Source: Neoarius graeffei (Eukaryota; Chordata; Actinopteri; Siluriformes; Ariidae). Taken from it: a stretch of 64,000 nt of DNA. This document shows, piece by piece, positions 42,365 through 55,000 of the stretch. The stretch covers positions 36,943,232-37,007,231 of the forward strand of contig NC_083587.1 of NCBI RefSeq assembly GCF_027579695.1, in the 5' to 3' direction. Numbering within the stretch: position 1 is the first letter of the stretch; every line of letters starts with the position of its first letter. The position numbers were made by a program, and so were the translations under genes. The notes under the pieces were generated by a model. The model saw only the letters and a program-made list of their open reading frames with translations. It was not told where the DNA came from and searched no databases.

Positions 42365-45300
42365 CTAGAAAATCAAAGAAACAATAAGCATGTGTGTGCG
42401 TATACCTTTGTAGAACTCCGAAGTGATTTCTACAACCCCTGGCAAAAAGTATGGAATCACCAGTCTTGGATGAGCACTCATTCACACGTTTTATTCTGTA
42501 GAACAAACTCAGATCACAAACATGATACAATAATAAAGTCATTCCAAAGTGCACCTTCTTGGCCTTCAGAAACACTAAAAGAAATGAAGAAAAAGCATTG
42601 TGGAAGTCAGTAAATGTTACTTTTATAGACCAAGCACAGGGAAAAAAATATGGAATCATGAAAAACAGACAAACAAAAGAACATGCAAAACACATCACTA
42701 GTACTTAGTTGCACCACCTCTGGCTTTTATAACGGCTTGCAGTCTCTTAGGCATGGACTTGATGAGTGACAAACAGTATTCTTCATCAATCTGGTGCCAA
42801 CTCTCTTTGCCCATGTTTACATTAGACCGTATCAGCGGATCATCAGATTAACGTTTTTAAAACGATTAGTGTGCACACAGCAACACCAATACACGATTCG
42901 CGTGCACACAGCAACACCAATACACAGATACGCTCGGCTCCGCAGGCATCCTGCGCTCCAAATCACTCCGCCCTGAACAGCGAGTGCCCTCTGGAGGGTG
43001 CGCACTCCGGCCTTGCGCAGCTCACAGAGCGCGCGAGTGAAGTGCACAAGCAGTGATTCGGGACTGAGCCGCTGTGTGTGTGATCCCAGCGCATATCACT
43101 TACCACTTGCAAGTGGAAGGATGGCAAGCCTAAAGACAATCATAACTACACAATGGGCAGTATTTGCATCAGTATTTGCAGTATTTTCATACTTTTATAC
43201 TCTTTAATGAAAGGTGATACAAGGCGGAAGTCCGCGCCGTTTTTCAGCAGTCGCGTCACATGACCAACCCCAGCGAATCAGGAAGGTGGATGTCACAGTG
43301 ACGTCGTCCAATGAGACGCCAGCTAGAGCTCAGCACAGCGTATCCGCGTATTCGCAATGTTTACACAGCACCGGAGCTGACACGATCTGGATTGAATACG
43401 TGGACGCTGGCGGATTCCCGTTTCCCGGCGGTTTAATGTAAACGGACAGTGCATCCGCGAAGAAAACGAGACAGATACGGTCTAATGTAGGGATGTCCCG
43501 ATCCGATCACGTGATCGGAAATCGGGCCCGATCACATGGTTTCAGACTCGATCGGAATCGGGCATTGCCTCCCGATCAGGGATCGGATATATATCTATAT
43601 AATATATTCTCATTTTTAACACATCAATAGCTATGCGTTGGCACAGAGTGAGACCAGACCTCTTGTCTCAACACAGCAACATCAACGCGTGCGGCATGAC
43701 ATCACTTTGTAGCGGAGACGCTATTGGTTATTGGCTGCCTGTTGCCGGCAAAGTTGAACACGGAAGCAGTTCGAAGCGGAAAGCAAAGCATGAGATCTTT
43801 TTTTTTTTCGTTGGATGACAAAAGAAACGGGCTCAAACCTGAAAGGGTAGAAATGCTTGTTTTCATCAAGAAAAACGTTCATTTCCTTAATTGAAATTAC
43901 TGTACACCACTGTGAGATGCGTTCTTAAAAGCAAATTACCGGCACCGTGGCACTTTATTTTTTTTATTTGTTTACATTCCTGCCAGGTATTTTAAGGTTA
44001 TTTTTTTTAATTTGTTATTTATTGTTCAAACTGCCTCACGTAAGTGCTCTGTTTGCTAACGGAGTTGTTGGATGTTAAAATAAGGTGTTAAATAAAAAAT
44101 GAGGAACATCCTGGATCCGTTTCTTTCCTCATCTTTATTTTTTATGGATTATAAGAAGTATCGGATCGGGACTCGGTATCGGCAGATACTCAAAATCAAA
44201 TGATCGGTATCGGATCGGAGGGCAAAAAAACCTGATCGGGACATCCCTAGTCTAATGTAAACGTAGCCTTTGATTGCAGTTGCCAGATCAGCTTTGCAGG
44301 CCGAAGCCTTGTCGTGGACCATTTTTTTTTTCAATTTCCACCACAAGTTTTCTATTGGGTTGAGATCTGGACTATTTGCAGGCCATGACATTGACTGGAT
44401 GTGTCTTTCACCAAGGAATGCTTTCACAGTTTTTGCTCTATGGCACGATGCATTGTCATCTTGGAAAATTATTTCATCATCCCCAAACATCTTTTCAATT
44501 GAAGGGATAAGAAAACTGTCCAAAATGTCAATGTAAACCTGTGCATTTATTGAAGAAGTAACCACAGCCATCTCCCCAGTGCCTTTGCCTGACATGCAGC
44601 CCCATATCATCAAGGATTGTGGAAATTTGGATGTTTTCTTCAGGCAGTCCTCTTCATAAATCTCACTGGAACGGCACCAAACAAAAGTTCCAGCATCGTC
44701 ACCTTGTCCAATGCAGATTCGTGATTCATCACTGAAGATAACGTTCATCCAGTCATCCACAGTCCATGATTGCTTCTCCTTAGCCCATTGTAGTCTTGTT
44801 CTTTTCTGTTTAGGTGTCAGTGATGGTTTTCTTTTAGCTTCCCTATATGAAAATCCCATTTCCTTTAGGCGATTTCTCACGGTTCGGTCACATACTTGTA
44901 CATTGACTCCAGCTTCCTCCCATTTATGCTTCATTTGTTTTGTTGTACTTTTTCGGTTTTCAAGACATATGGCCTTAAAGGTCCCATGGCATGAAATTTT
45001 CACTTTGAGGTTTTTTAACGTTAAAATGAGTTCCTCTGACCTTCTTAAGTCACCCCAGTGGCTAGAAATTTCATAATGTGTAAACCAAACTATGCCCAAC
45101 GTTTGAGAATGGCGCGTCAAAACGGCGCATTGATAAACTCTCCCCTTGCCTACGTCAGCAAGGGAGATGATCCCCACGCCCCCCCTCTGGATTCCCATCC
45201 ACTGTATGGATTGCCCCGCCCAGCACAAAAGTTGCCACCAAACATGGAAATTGCGCTGTACATGGATGTGACAACACAGAAAGGAGTCTGTTTTTACTGC

Positions 45301-48188
45301 CGACGGGAGAGCCCCTGAAGACGCAGTGGCTTAATTTTATTTACTCCAATAATATGCCGTCGAGTCTACCTAAGACGGTGTATGTTTGTCGGAAGCATTT
45401 TCCTGATGAATGTTTCCACAACTTGGGACAGTAGGGCAGGTTTTGCACATCAACTGTCACTGAAGCCTGGGTCCGTACCAAGCATCCCTGCCGCATCAGC
45501 CACAAACACCGAACGAGTAAGTGTATAACTGTTAAGTCGTTTTGCCGTGTTTTAAAATCGGTGCCACGTTAGCCTTGCAATGGCTACATTAGCTGTGCAG
45601 CTAACCGCTTCCTGCAGTTAGCCAGGTAATCTGCGCTACAAAACCAAAAAGCATGCAGCATGTTCTGTTATAATAGCCAATCAAAACAGTTTTTACAAAG
45701 ACACCCACATTCTTTTTTTTAAGTCACTCGTTCATTTTATTTGTTTGTTTGTTCAGTAAAAACCCAAACATTTGTTGAATTTATTTTATTTCCTCGCGTC
45801 GCACCTTAATGACATCAGCGCGCGGTATTTTTCCCTTCGCGGTTTGTTCCTTCTCTCTCGCCATAGTAAGACACCCACATCCGCTTGTTCTGACCCACTG
45901 GAGGTAGCATCACAGTGCTGTTAGCCAATCAGAGGTAACACGTTTACATGTTATGAATATTAATGATAAGACCCGCCCCCACCCTCTACCCTTCCCCGCC
46001 TCCATGCTTCTCATTAGCAAAACGACGCACTGGGAAAAGCGCTGAAATGGGGCTTTCTCCCAGGAGGCTATATCTACGTGCCGAGGGTTCATTTCGAGAA
46101 AGGCTGCGGATATAACATCCGGAAACCTCCACGAGCCCGTTTAAAGCATCAACAAACCACCATGCCATGGGACCTTTAAGTTTTTTTGTCTTGACGCTTT
46201 GATGTCTTCCTTGGTCTACCAGTACGCTTGGCTTTAAAAACCTTCCCATGCTGTTTGTACTTGGTCCATATCTTAGATACAGCTGACTGTGAACAGCCCA
46301 CATCTTTGGCAACCATGCGTGAAGAGTTACCTTCTTTAAGAAGTTTGACAATCCTCTCTTTTGTTTCAAGAGACATCTCTCTTGTTGGAGCCATGATTCT
46401 TGCCAACCCACTTGGTCCAGCAGCCCTCCAAGGTGTGATAACTGCGCTGTTTCTAACTGCAGACTAACGAGCAGATCTAATCTGAGGCAGATGTCAATTT
46501 AGGGAAAGGAAATTGACTGGGCGAGTCCTTATTTTCTACCTGAGAATTGAGTGATTCCATATTTTTTTCCTCAGAATTGAGTGATTCCATATTTTTTTCC
46601 CTGTGCTTGGTCTATAAAAGTAACATTTGCTGACTATCACAATGTATTTTCTTCGTTTATTTTAGTGTTTCTGAAGGCCAAGAAGTTGCACTTTGGAATG
46701 ACTATTATTGCATCATGTTTGTGATCCGAGTTTGTTCTACAGAATAAAACGTGTGAATGAGTGCTCATCCAAGACTGGTGATTCCATACTTTTTGCCAGG
46801 GGTTGTAGATTGTTTGTTCATGATTCTTCACTAATTTGAGGCACTTAAAACTCTGCAGCATTTACAGTGCCGTATTTCAGCCTTAAGTTCTAAATTTACA
46901 AGTAAATCATCATGCCTTGCATTAACTAAAGGAGCACAGATAGGACAACAGCAGCGGTATTTCCTCAGCAGCTGCAGATATCCACGTCATTTATTATTAA
47001 CAAATAATCATGTGCCAGAAACAATCTGAAAATGAAATACATCTTAAACCAAAACTAGAAATATTACCTCTTAACTGTGTACTCTAGGGCTGTAACGATA
47101 CACCCAACTCACGATTCGATTCGTATCGCGATTTTTGACCCACGATTCGATACGCCCACGATTTTTTTAAAAATGTTTTTTTAAAGTAGTAAATTTGACT
47201 TATTAACATTTACTTACTTACATTAACTATTTAATAACAAATAATTCAGACCACTGCAGAGAATGAGTAATATGTATGCAAAAATGAACAAATGTATATC
47301 CAAAGATTGTTTTATTTCTCAAAATAATACTGCTGAGCCGGAAGCTCTGTTTTTTTCGGTTCTGAAAAAGTCATTTTTCCAAATCGTGTAAAACCGTTAA
47401 GATTTTTTTTTTTGGGGGGGGTGGCTCTCACTGTCTCACTCTCATAGGGCCAATGATTTTCTGTGATCGCGGAAAACAGATGGAAATTACGGAATTTTTA
47501 TGGTGAAACATTGCTCGCGTGTCAAAATGTAACTGCCGCAGAAGGCTTCCGCCCAAGCAGACATGCCTTCAGTGTTGCCAGATATTGCCAACGTTTTCCA
47601 CCCCAAAATATGTTCAAAACCAGCCAAAAAGCGCCTAAACCCGCCCAATCTGGCAACACTGCATGCCTTTCCGGTCAAGTGATTGTGATTGGCTTGTGGC
47701 ACACCTAGCCAGCCAATGAGCTGCTTGTTTACAGATTCGCTCCCCGCGTCGCAACCAGAATGGCGACCGCTTAAAAGAAATGAATGCTCTGCCAGTGGCG
47801 AGTGTGGATGTTGCGTGACTCGCAGAAGATTGTCGCAGGTCGGCGAAAAAACGACTTACTAATAGATATTAAAAAAAAAAGTAATTTAAGTAAGTTTAAA
47901 ATGTAATTTAAATAAAAAGTAAAGTATTCATAAATTGAAGTTTGGAAGCGTCTCTGTTTTTGGGCTGAGGAGAAGTTTGAAAGGGTGTACCGCGATTCTG
48001 CCTTCTTGTATCACGATACGGATCGTGGCTCTGTGTATCGCGATTTCGATACGCATATCGTTACAGCCCTAGTGTACTCTAAAGATAAAGTTACTAAAAT
48101 TAAAAAGTAAAATGAAAGAACTGAAATTAATTTAAAATCTTGAAACTAGGTACAAAGACACTGAGTATTCTGTTTCAAGGAGGGGAGG

Positions 48189-48221
<33 letters not shown>

Positions 48222-48974
48222 TCTTACTGTTCCTGGCGAGGGGAGACACTCTTTATGGAACATGTGCCTGCAGTGGAAGACCACTACACTGAAGGGCTGA
48301 GCCGTATCTAAAAACATGATATGGAAGGAATTACACGTGTTCCTGTACGTCTTCTGCATACCGTAGCATGACGCTAAACCATTAATAAGAAATATGCAAT
48401 GATTTTGTGAAAGATGTAAAAAGGAAGGTAAACGGATGAAAATATGGAATTCAGAAGACACAAAATGAGTCATTTTAAGACTGTAATAATCAATAAATAA
48501 TACTATAATGAACCTTGTATCAAAATATAACCATGTCAATCATGCCAGGGAGGCACAGTGGTGAGCTTCCTCTTAGTGCTCCGGTTTCCCCCACAGTCCA
48601 AAGACATGCAGGTTAGGTTAACTGGTGGCTCTAAGGCCCTGTCCACACGGCAACGGATTCAGGTGAATCTGATAAAATTGTTTATCGTTTCGGCCTGGCG
48701 TCCACACGGCACCGGCGTTTTGGGTGCCCCAAAACGAAATCTTTTGAGAACGGGTTCCAGAGTGAAAAAAATCTGGCAACGGCGCCGTTGTGAAGTCGTC
48801 TGGATGAGTAGAACGGATTTGTTTACGATGACGTCACAACCACATGACTGTCAGTGCTTCACGCCGGGTAGAAGTGTAACAAACCCGATGCAAGTTGTCA
48901 ACAAATCCTATAACTTGGTTCATGAAACGCACTTACAAAATATTTTCACTGTGAATTGTGTAATGGTGCAAAGT

Positions 48975-49006
<32 letters not shown>

Positions 49007-52000
49007 AGCAGCCCTTAGGGCAGAGTCTTTAGTCCAAACACTGCGGAAGCAGTACCAAACCGCACACCGCCCGTGTGCTTTCCAAAAACAAAAACAATCC
49101 CGCCAGCAAACATAGGAAAAAAAAAAAAAAGGAGCGATCTCACCTCTTCAGATGTTGGTTTAAGTCCGACAATACATTCCTCAAAAAGGGCGTAGAAGAA
49201 CAAAGTAATCCATCAATGTGTAGCATTCAATTTATTCCGGACCATTAAAGAATTCTGGAGGATATCAGAATGTTGGCGTACCGGCTTCCATCTACCCCCA
49301 TTCATTCCTCTTTCCCTGTCTTTCGTTTTACGCTACTGATTAATAATCAAAACTTTATGTGGCTGATGCTACAGAAGAAGGGGTTTATGGGGGCGTCGTG
49401 GCTCAGGTGGTTAAGGCGCCATACCATGAATGCGGGCGACCCGGGTTCGATTCCGGCCCGAGGTCATTTCCCGATCCCTTCCCGTCTCTCTCTCTCCCGC
49501 TCATTTCCTGTCTCTACACTGTCCTATCCAATAAAGGTGCAAAAAGCCCAAAAAAATATCTTTTAAAAAAAAAAAAAAGAAGGGGTTTATGCGCATGCAT
49601 CTACTTCTATTGTTCTGGTGTCTCCGATGGGACCGTCTTACAGTGCACGTAGAGGTGTGGCATGTGTATTGCATCGTTTTCAGCAAGCATTGCGTTGCCA
49701 TATGAACCTGATATTTTACTGATCCGTTGCCCATGTGGACGCGATATTTAAAAAAAAAAAAAAAAAAAAAAAAAATCTCGTTGTCATTGTCGCGTGGATG
49801 TAGCCTAAATTGACCGTAGGTGTGAATGGGTGTCTGTGTGTCAGCCCTGTGATGACCTGGCGACTTGTCCAGGGTGTACCCCGCCTTTCGCCCGTAGTCA
49901 GCTGGGATAGGCTCCAGCTTGCCTGCGACCCTGTAGAACGGGATAAAGCGGCTATGGATACTCATGCCAGGGCAGATGACGCATGCAGTCATGACATGAC
50001 TAGTAGGGTTATGACTGTGAAAGTGTTTTCAAAATTTCTACTTTCCTGATGTTGCATTTGGTGAACTTTTACTCATATATTACTTTTTTGAAGTTATTTT
50101 TATTGGGTCATGCAAAAACCTCGCGCACCCAACATCACCTCACTTTTGATAAATACATGTATATTAAATAAATCATGATTATAAAATAAATTCATTAAAA
50201 GATGTGTAAAGTATTTATATAACAATAAATTGCTTAACAATTGTTGTAATAATAATTATAATTGTTAATTAATACAAATTTAAAATTAAATTAAAATTGT
50301 TAAATTAAATTTGTACTAATTAATTATAATTATTATTACAACAATTGTTAAGCAATTTGTTATATAAATACTTTACACATCTTTCAATGAATTTATTTTA
50401 TAATCATGATTTATTTAATATACATGTATTTATGGGTAGCACAGTGGTTAGCGCTGTCGCCTCACAGCAAGAAGGTCCGGGTTCGAGCCCCGTGGCCGGC
50501 GAGGGCCTTTCTTTGCGGAGTTTGCATGTTCTCCCCGTGTCCGTGTGGGTTTCCTCCGGGTGCTCCGGTTTCCCCCACAGTCCAAAGACATGCAGGTTAG
50601 GTTAACTGGTGACTCTAAATTGACCGTAGGTGTGAATGTGAGTGTGAATGGTTGTCTGTGTCTATGTGTCAGCCCTGTGATGACCTGGCGACTTGTCCAG
50701 GGTGTACCCCGCCTTTCGCCCGTAGTCAGCTGGGATAGGCTCCAGCTTGCCTGCGACCCTGTAGAACAGGATAAAGCGGCTAGAGATAATGAGATGAGAT
50801 GAGACATGTATTTATCAAAAGTGAGGTGATGTTGGGTGCGCGAGGTTTTTGCATGACCCAATAAAAATAACTTCAAAAAAGTAATATACGAGTAAAAGTT
50901 CACCAAATGCAACATCAGGAAAGTAGAAATTTTGAAAACACTTTCACAGTCATAACCCTAATGACTAGTAATGGGTTAGAATGTGTTTTATGGCCTTTTG
51001 ACAAGAACATTGTCACGATATGGTATAACAGAAATCTGGATGTAGAATCCCTTATAAGTAAGCCTGGGGAGACAGAGGCAAGGGGGCGAGAATGACAAAG
51101 AAATTTGACTCAAAAGGCAAACCATCCTCTTTGGCATAAGACTGGAGAGTGGGATTATTAATCTTTTAGACTGTAAAGTCAAACAGTACTTTGTATGTAG
51201 AAAGGACTTTCAGCATGAGCATATTATGTGAAGAGGAGCCTTAGGACTATGCAACAGCCTCTGGGTGAAAGGGAGGGTAAACTCTGTCTCCCCTGTCAAT
51301 CAGAGCGACACTGGCCAATCATGGGCATCTGAGAGCTCATACACACGAAAGATGGTGGACAGCATTTTCCTCCGAGGGCGTCACGCCGCCCTGTGCGAGG
51401 GCGTCACGCCGCCCTGTGCGAGGGCGTCACGCCGCCCTGTGCGAGGGCGTCACGCCGCCCTGTGATGCAGCATGAGCAGCAGTTCCAAAAGGATGCAGTT
51501 GGCTGGCTTCATGTGTCTCAGAGAAAGCATGTGTTAGCCTTCACTATCCTCAGTTGGTAGCTGTTGCCTGATAAGAAAGAGATCTGGCTGGTGGGTAGCA
51601 AATGGCAGATGACCAAATTGGGGAGAAAATGAGACAAAGTCCTGGGATGGGCATCAGGGCATTATGATTACAGCAGCTGTTTAGTACAAGACCAGGTGGA
51701 ACTTGGGCATAGCCTGCTTTTTGCAGAAGTGCATAATAAATAGGGATCGCTTCATAACAGTTACGGAACAAAACAGGCTCTTATAACAATTCCCAAATAC
51801 CAACATGACACTTCCTGACAGCACGACCCCTGCTAGGATGTGTTTAATCACATGACCATGTCAGTCTTATGGCACAGGATTCAAGCTACAAATCATACCT
51901 GATGGTAATATTGGGACATGACATGCTTCACAGTTGTTCTCCTCTGCATAAAAAAAGAAAAACGGCATTAATAATTTTCTCGAATATACAGATTCATGAA

Positions 52001-55000
52001 TGAGTGAAACGCTGTGAATGGCATTTTACCGTCCACTCGAACGCCTCTCATCTGTGTTCTGTGCATCTTTTGCAGCAGGGAGAGTGAATCTGCTACCAGG
52101 ATCTTCTTACAGCCCTCTCGCAATAAAATCTAAAGGGAGAGCCATGAAGATGCTTATAAACTTTAGGTCTTTATTAGACCTTGACATTTTATTTTGGATG
52201 TCGACTGACCTGTGCCAAAACTTACTTTTCTTTCTTTGTAATAGGTTGTTGTTTCTGTTGTGACAGCTTACATAGGGAATTGTATGGAGGATGTTCCACA
52301 CTTAATGGCACGGAAGCCGCGAGAGGCCCTTCATATAATCTTTTTTTATTTGCCTTGTTATCCCGAGATAACGACATAATTAATTCAGGATGTCGAGTAA
52401 ACAATACAACTAATTCGAGATCTAGAGAAAACAAAACCGTTATTCAGAGATAACGACATAATTCAGGATGTCGAGAAAACAATACAACTAATTCGAGATC
52501 TCGAGAAAACAAAACAATTATTCCGTGATCTCGAGAAAACGAGACAATTATTCCGTGATCTCGAAGAAAAAAAAAAATTATTTCATGATCTCGAGAAAAC
52601 AGCTGGAGATTTCTAGCAGAGCTGCGCCCCCCTGTGGGTCAGACAATGAAGACTTAGAAATTGGCAGACATGTACCTGGATGAACCATTTCTCAGCTGTT
52701 TAACTCGAGACCTCGAAATAACGGTTTTGTTTTCTCGAGACCTCGAAATAACGGTTTTGTTTTCTCGAGACCTCGAAATAACGGTTTTGTTTTCTCGAGA
52801 CCTCGAAATAACGGTTTTGTTTTCTCGAGACCTCGAAATAACGGTTTTGTTTTCTCGAGACCTCGAAATAACGGTTTTGTTTTCTCGAGACCTCGAAATA
52901 ACGGTTTTGTTTTCTCGAGACCTCGAAATAACGGTTTTGTTTTCTCGAGACCTCGAAATAACGGTTTTGTTTTCTCGAGACCTCGAAATAACGGTTTTGT
53001 TTTCTCGAGACCTCGAAATAACGGTTTTGTTTTCTCGAGACCTCGAAATAACGGTTTTGTTTTCTCGAGACCTCGAAATAACGGTTTTGTTTTCTCGAGA
53101 CCTCGAAATAACGGTTTTGTTTTCTCGAGACCTCGAAATAACGGTTTTGTTTTCTCGAGATCTCGAAATAACGGTTTTGTTTTCTCAAGATCTCGAATTA
53201 GTTGTGTCGTTATCTCGGGATAACAAGGTGAATTAAAAAAAAAGGATTATATGAAGGGCCTCTCTCGGCTTCCGTATAATGGGTTAAAAAGCTTTAAGTT
53301 TTCAGACACAGCAAAATCTTCAACACAGGACTTGAAGACTAGTTTCTTTGTAACGTGGCAAGCTGTGTGGATTTTTTTTTTTTGGGGGGTGGGGAGGTAT
53401 CTTATTTACTTCTCAAGAGGGAGAAAGAGGCTGGTGAGGGAATGACTTTTTATAGCTCTTGTAACAAGTAATAACCAACTTGTTTCACAGATTTTCCACA
53501 ACATGAAATGTGTCTAAAATGAATAAAAAAGTATGATGTGTTTATTAATAACATTCTAATTATTGGTGAATTGCTGTGGTGTAAGAGGAGTAGAGCAATT
53601 AGGGACCTTGCTGTTAAGTGGAACATAATCAACTACCATGTCATGTCCCATATTAACTGGAGCACCGTGATTGTGGGGGGGAAACTACATTTCATTCCTA
53701 TATCTGGTTTCATTTGTGATGCGATAAGAGGCAAACAAACAGTAAAGTGACTCGACCGGAGTGGTAACAGTAATCCTGCTTCATCTCACCACCTCATCAT
53801 TGTTTATTTTCCTGTAACAGCACGCCCCATCAAGTGTTTTACCTGGAGATTAATATTAAATTGGTTTTGGGAATCACCACACTTTAAGGCATCCAACCAT
53901 ATACCTAAAGCACAAACATTAGCATCTTTGAATCTCAGGCATAAATCAGGTTCATATACATGATTATACTATAGGCATGTAACGATATATCGTGTGACGA
54001 TAAATTGCGATACAAATTTCAAAGAAATCGGGACTCTCTTGTTACAGACTGCCAAAAGCAAAAGAGAAGCAAATGGAGGTAGTACAAAAGGCCTACTTGT
54101 AATCTTTTTTTTTTTAACTAAAAGGAATATTTTAGTTAAAGAAGAACTGAAGGCAAATTTATCATCAAGATTCTATTTCTCATTTTATTAAATATAGGAA
54201 TGCATTTTTGATCGCTATTTTGTCGCTGCTATAGCAAGTTATGAGTGTCTGAAATACGCTCTGTAATAGTATATCAGTCCATATGTCAAAGCAATGGCCG
54301 TAAACGAGATTCGTTGAGACCTGTGCGAGACATCGTAGGACGGAAGTAAAACGTACAGCGGAAATCAAAGTGACCGACATCTGCCAAAAGACGCGCGCGC
54401 CCTCTTTCGAACGCTGACGTAATCAAGCTGGAAGTTTTGTTTGTTTTGATAGCAATCAGGAAAGTTTGAAGAAAGTCGGCAGTAATCGGCATTTAAACTC
54501 GTTTTTGTGCAATGTTTCGTTTGGAAAACAGTTTTCAAAATGGCGGCGCTGACACTTCATGTTTCGAAGTCTCGCACACGTCTCGTGAAGATCGCGCGGA
54601 TGAGCGACGCCTGCTGTGGACCAAACGAACTAAATTCAACACGGCTAAAAACCGAATAGGCCGATAAGGGTAATATTTAATTGCAATTAGTTGCCAATAC
54701 GAGTCGCAATATAAGGTTACTAAAACCGAAAACGTAATTGAATAACACGTTAAGAAATGACTTCAGTTCTCCTTTAATATTATAAGACTATTATATATTT
54801 TCGTCCAACCTTTACACATGGGTAAATAATAATTTTTTATTAAAAATTAATTCATTCTTGATGATTTAAATTTTTTTTTTTTTAAACAAAAGGAATACTC
54901 AAGTTGATAAACAGGAAAATAAATGTTGCACTTTTTTGGTAATAAAATGTTCATTTTTATTTCCCAAAAAAATAATGTGGGGGGGAAAAGCAAATCATGA

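Larger units (their letters stand above)
42433..46805 (-). mobile_element. Tc1-like DD34E transposon, carrying two later insertions
   Basis: Ends CAACCCCTGGCAAAAAGTAT / ATACTTTTTGCCAGGGGTTG, flanked by TA on both sides (42431-42432, 46806-46807). The transposase reads on the minus strand from 46406; its frame is interrupted only by the PiggyBac-like insertion (44979-46179) and the 42810-44269 insertion. Visible catalytic blocks: VIFSDESRICIGQ, IIFQDDNASCHR and [11 protein letters not shown] with 34 residues between the last two acids. The C-terminus ends KRLQAVIKARGGATKY near 42700. Confidence 0.92.

Noticed and set aside
44149-45228. 359-codon minus ORF as a single protein
   Set aside because: It joins PiggyBac-like MITE sequence, Tc1 transposase and hAT MITE sequence; only the central part is transposase.
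48132-48539. 135-codon minus ORF taken as one gene
   Set aside because: Only its middle (48307-48228) is coding; it is a VPS41 exon with intron read-through on both sides.
49389-49470. A tRNA gene
   Set aside because: A and B boxes are present, but it is the head of a SINE with poly-A tail and target duplication, not a free tRNA gene.
52661-53236. 191-codon plus ORF and 162-codon minus ORF with decapeptide repeats
   Set aside because: Both are by-products of a 30-bp tandem repeat without stops; no promoter, splice or homology support.
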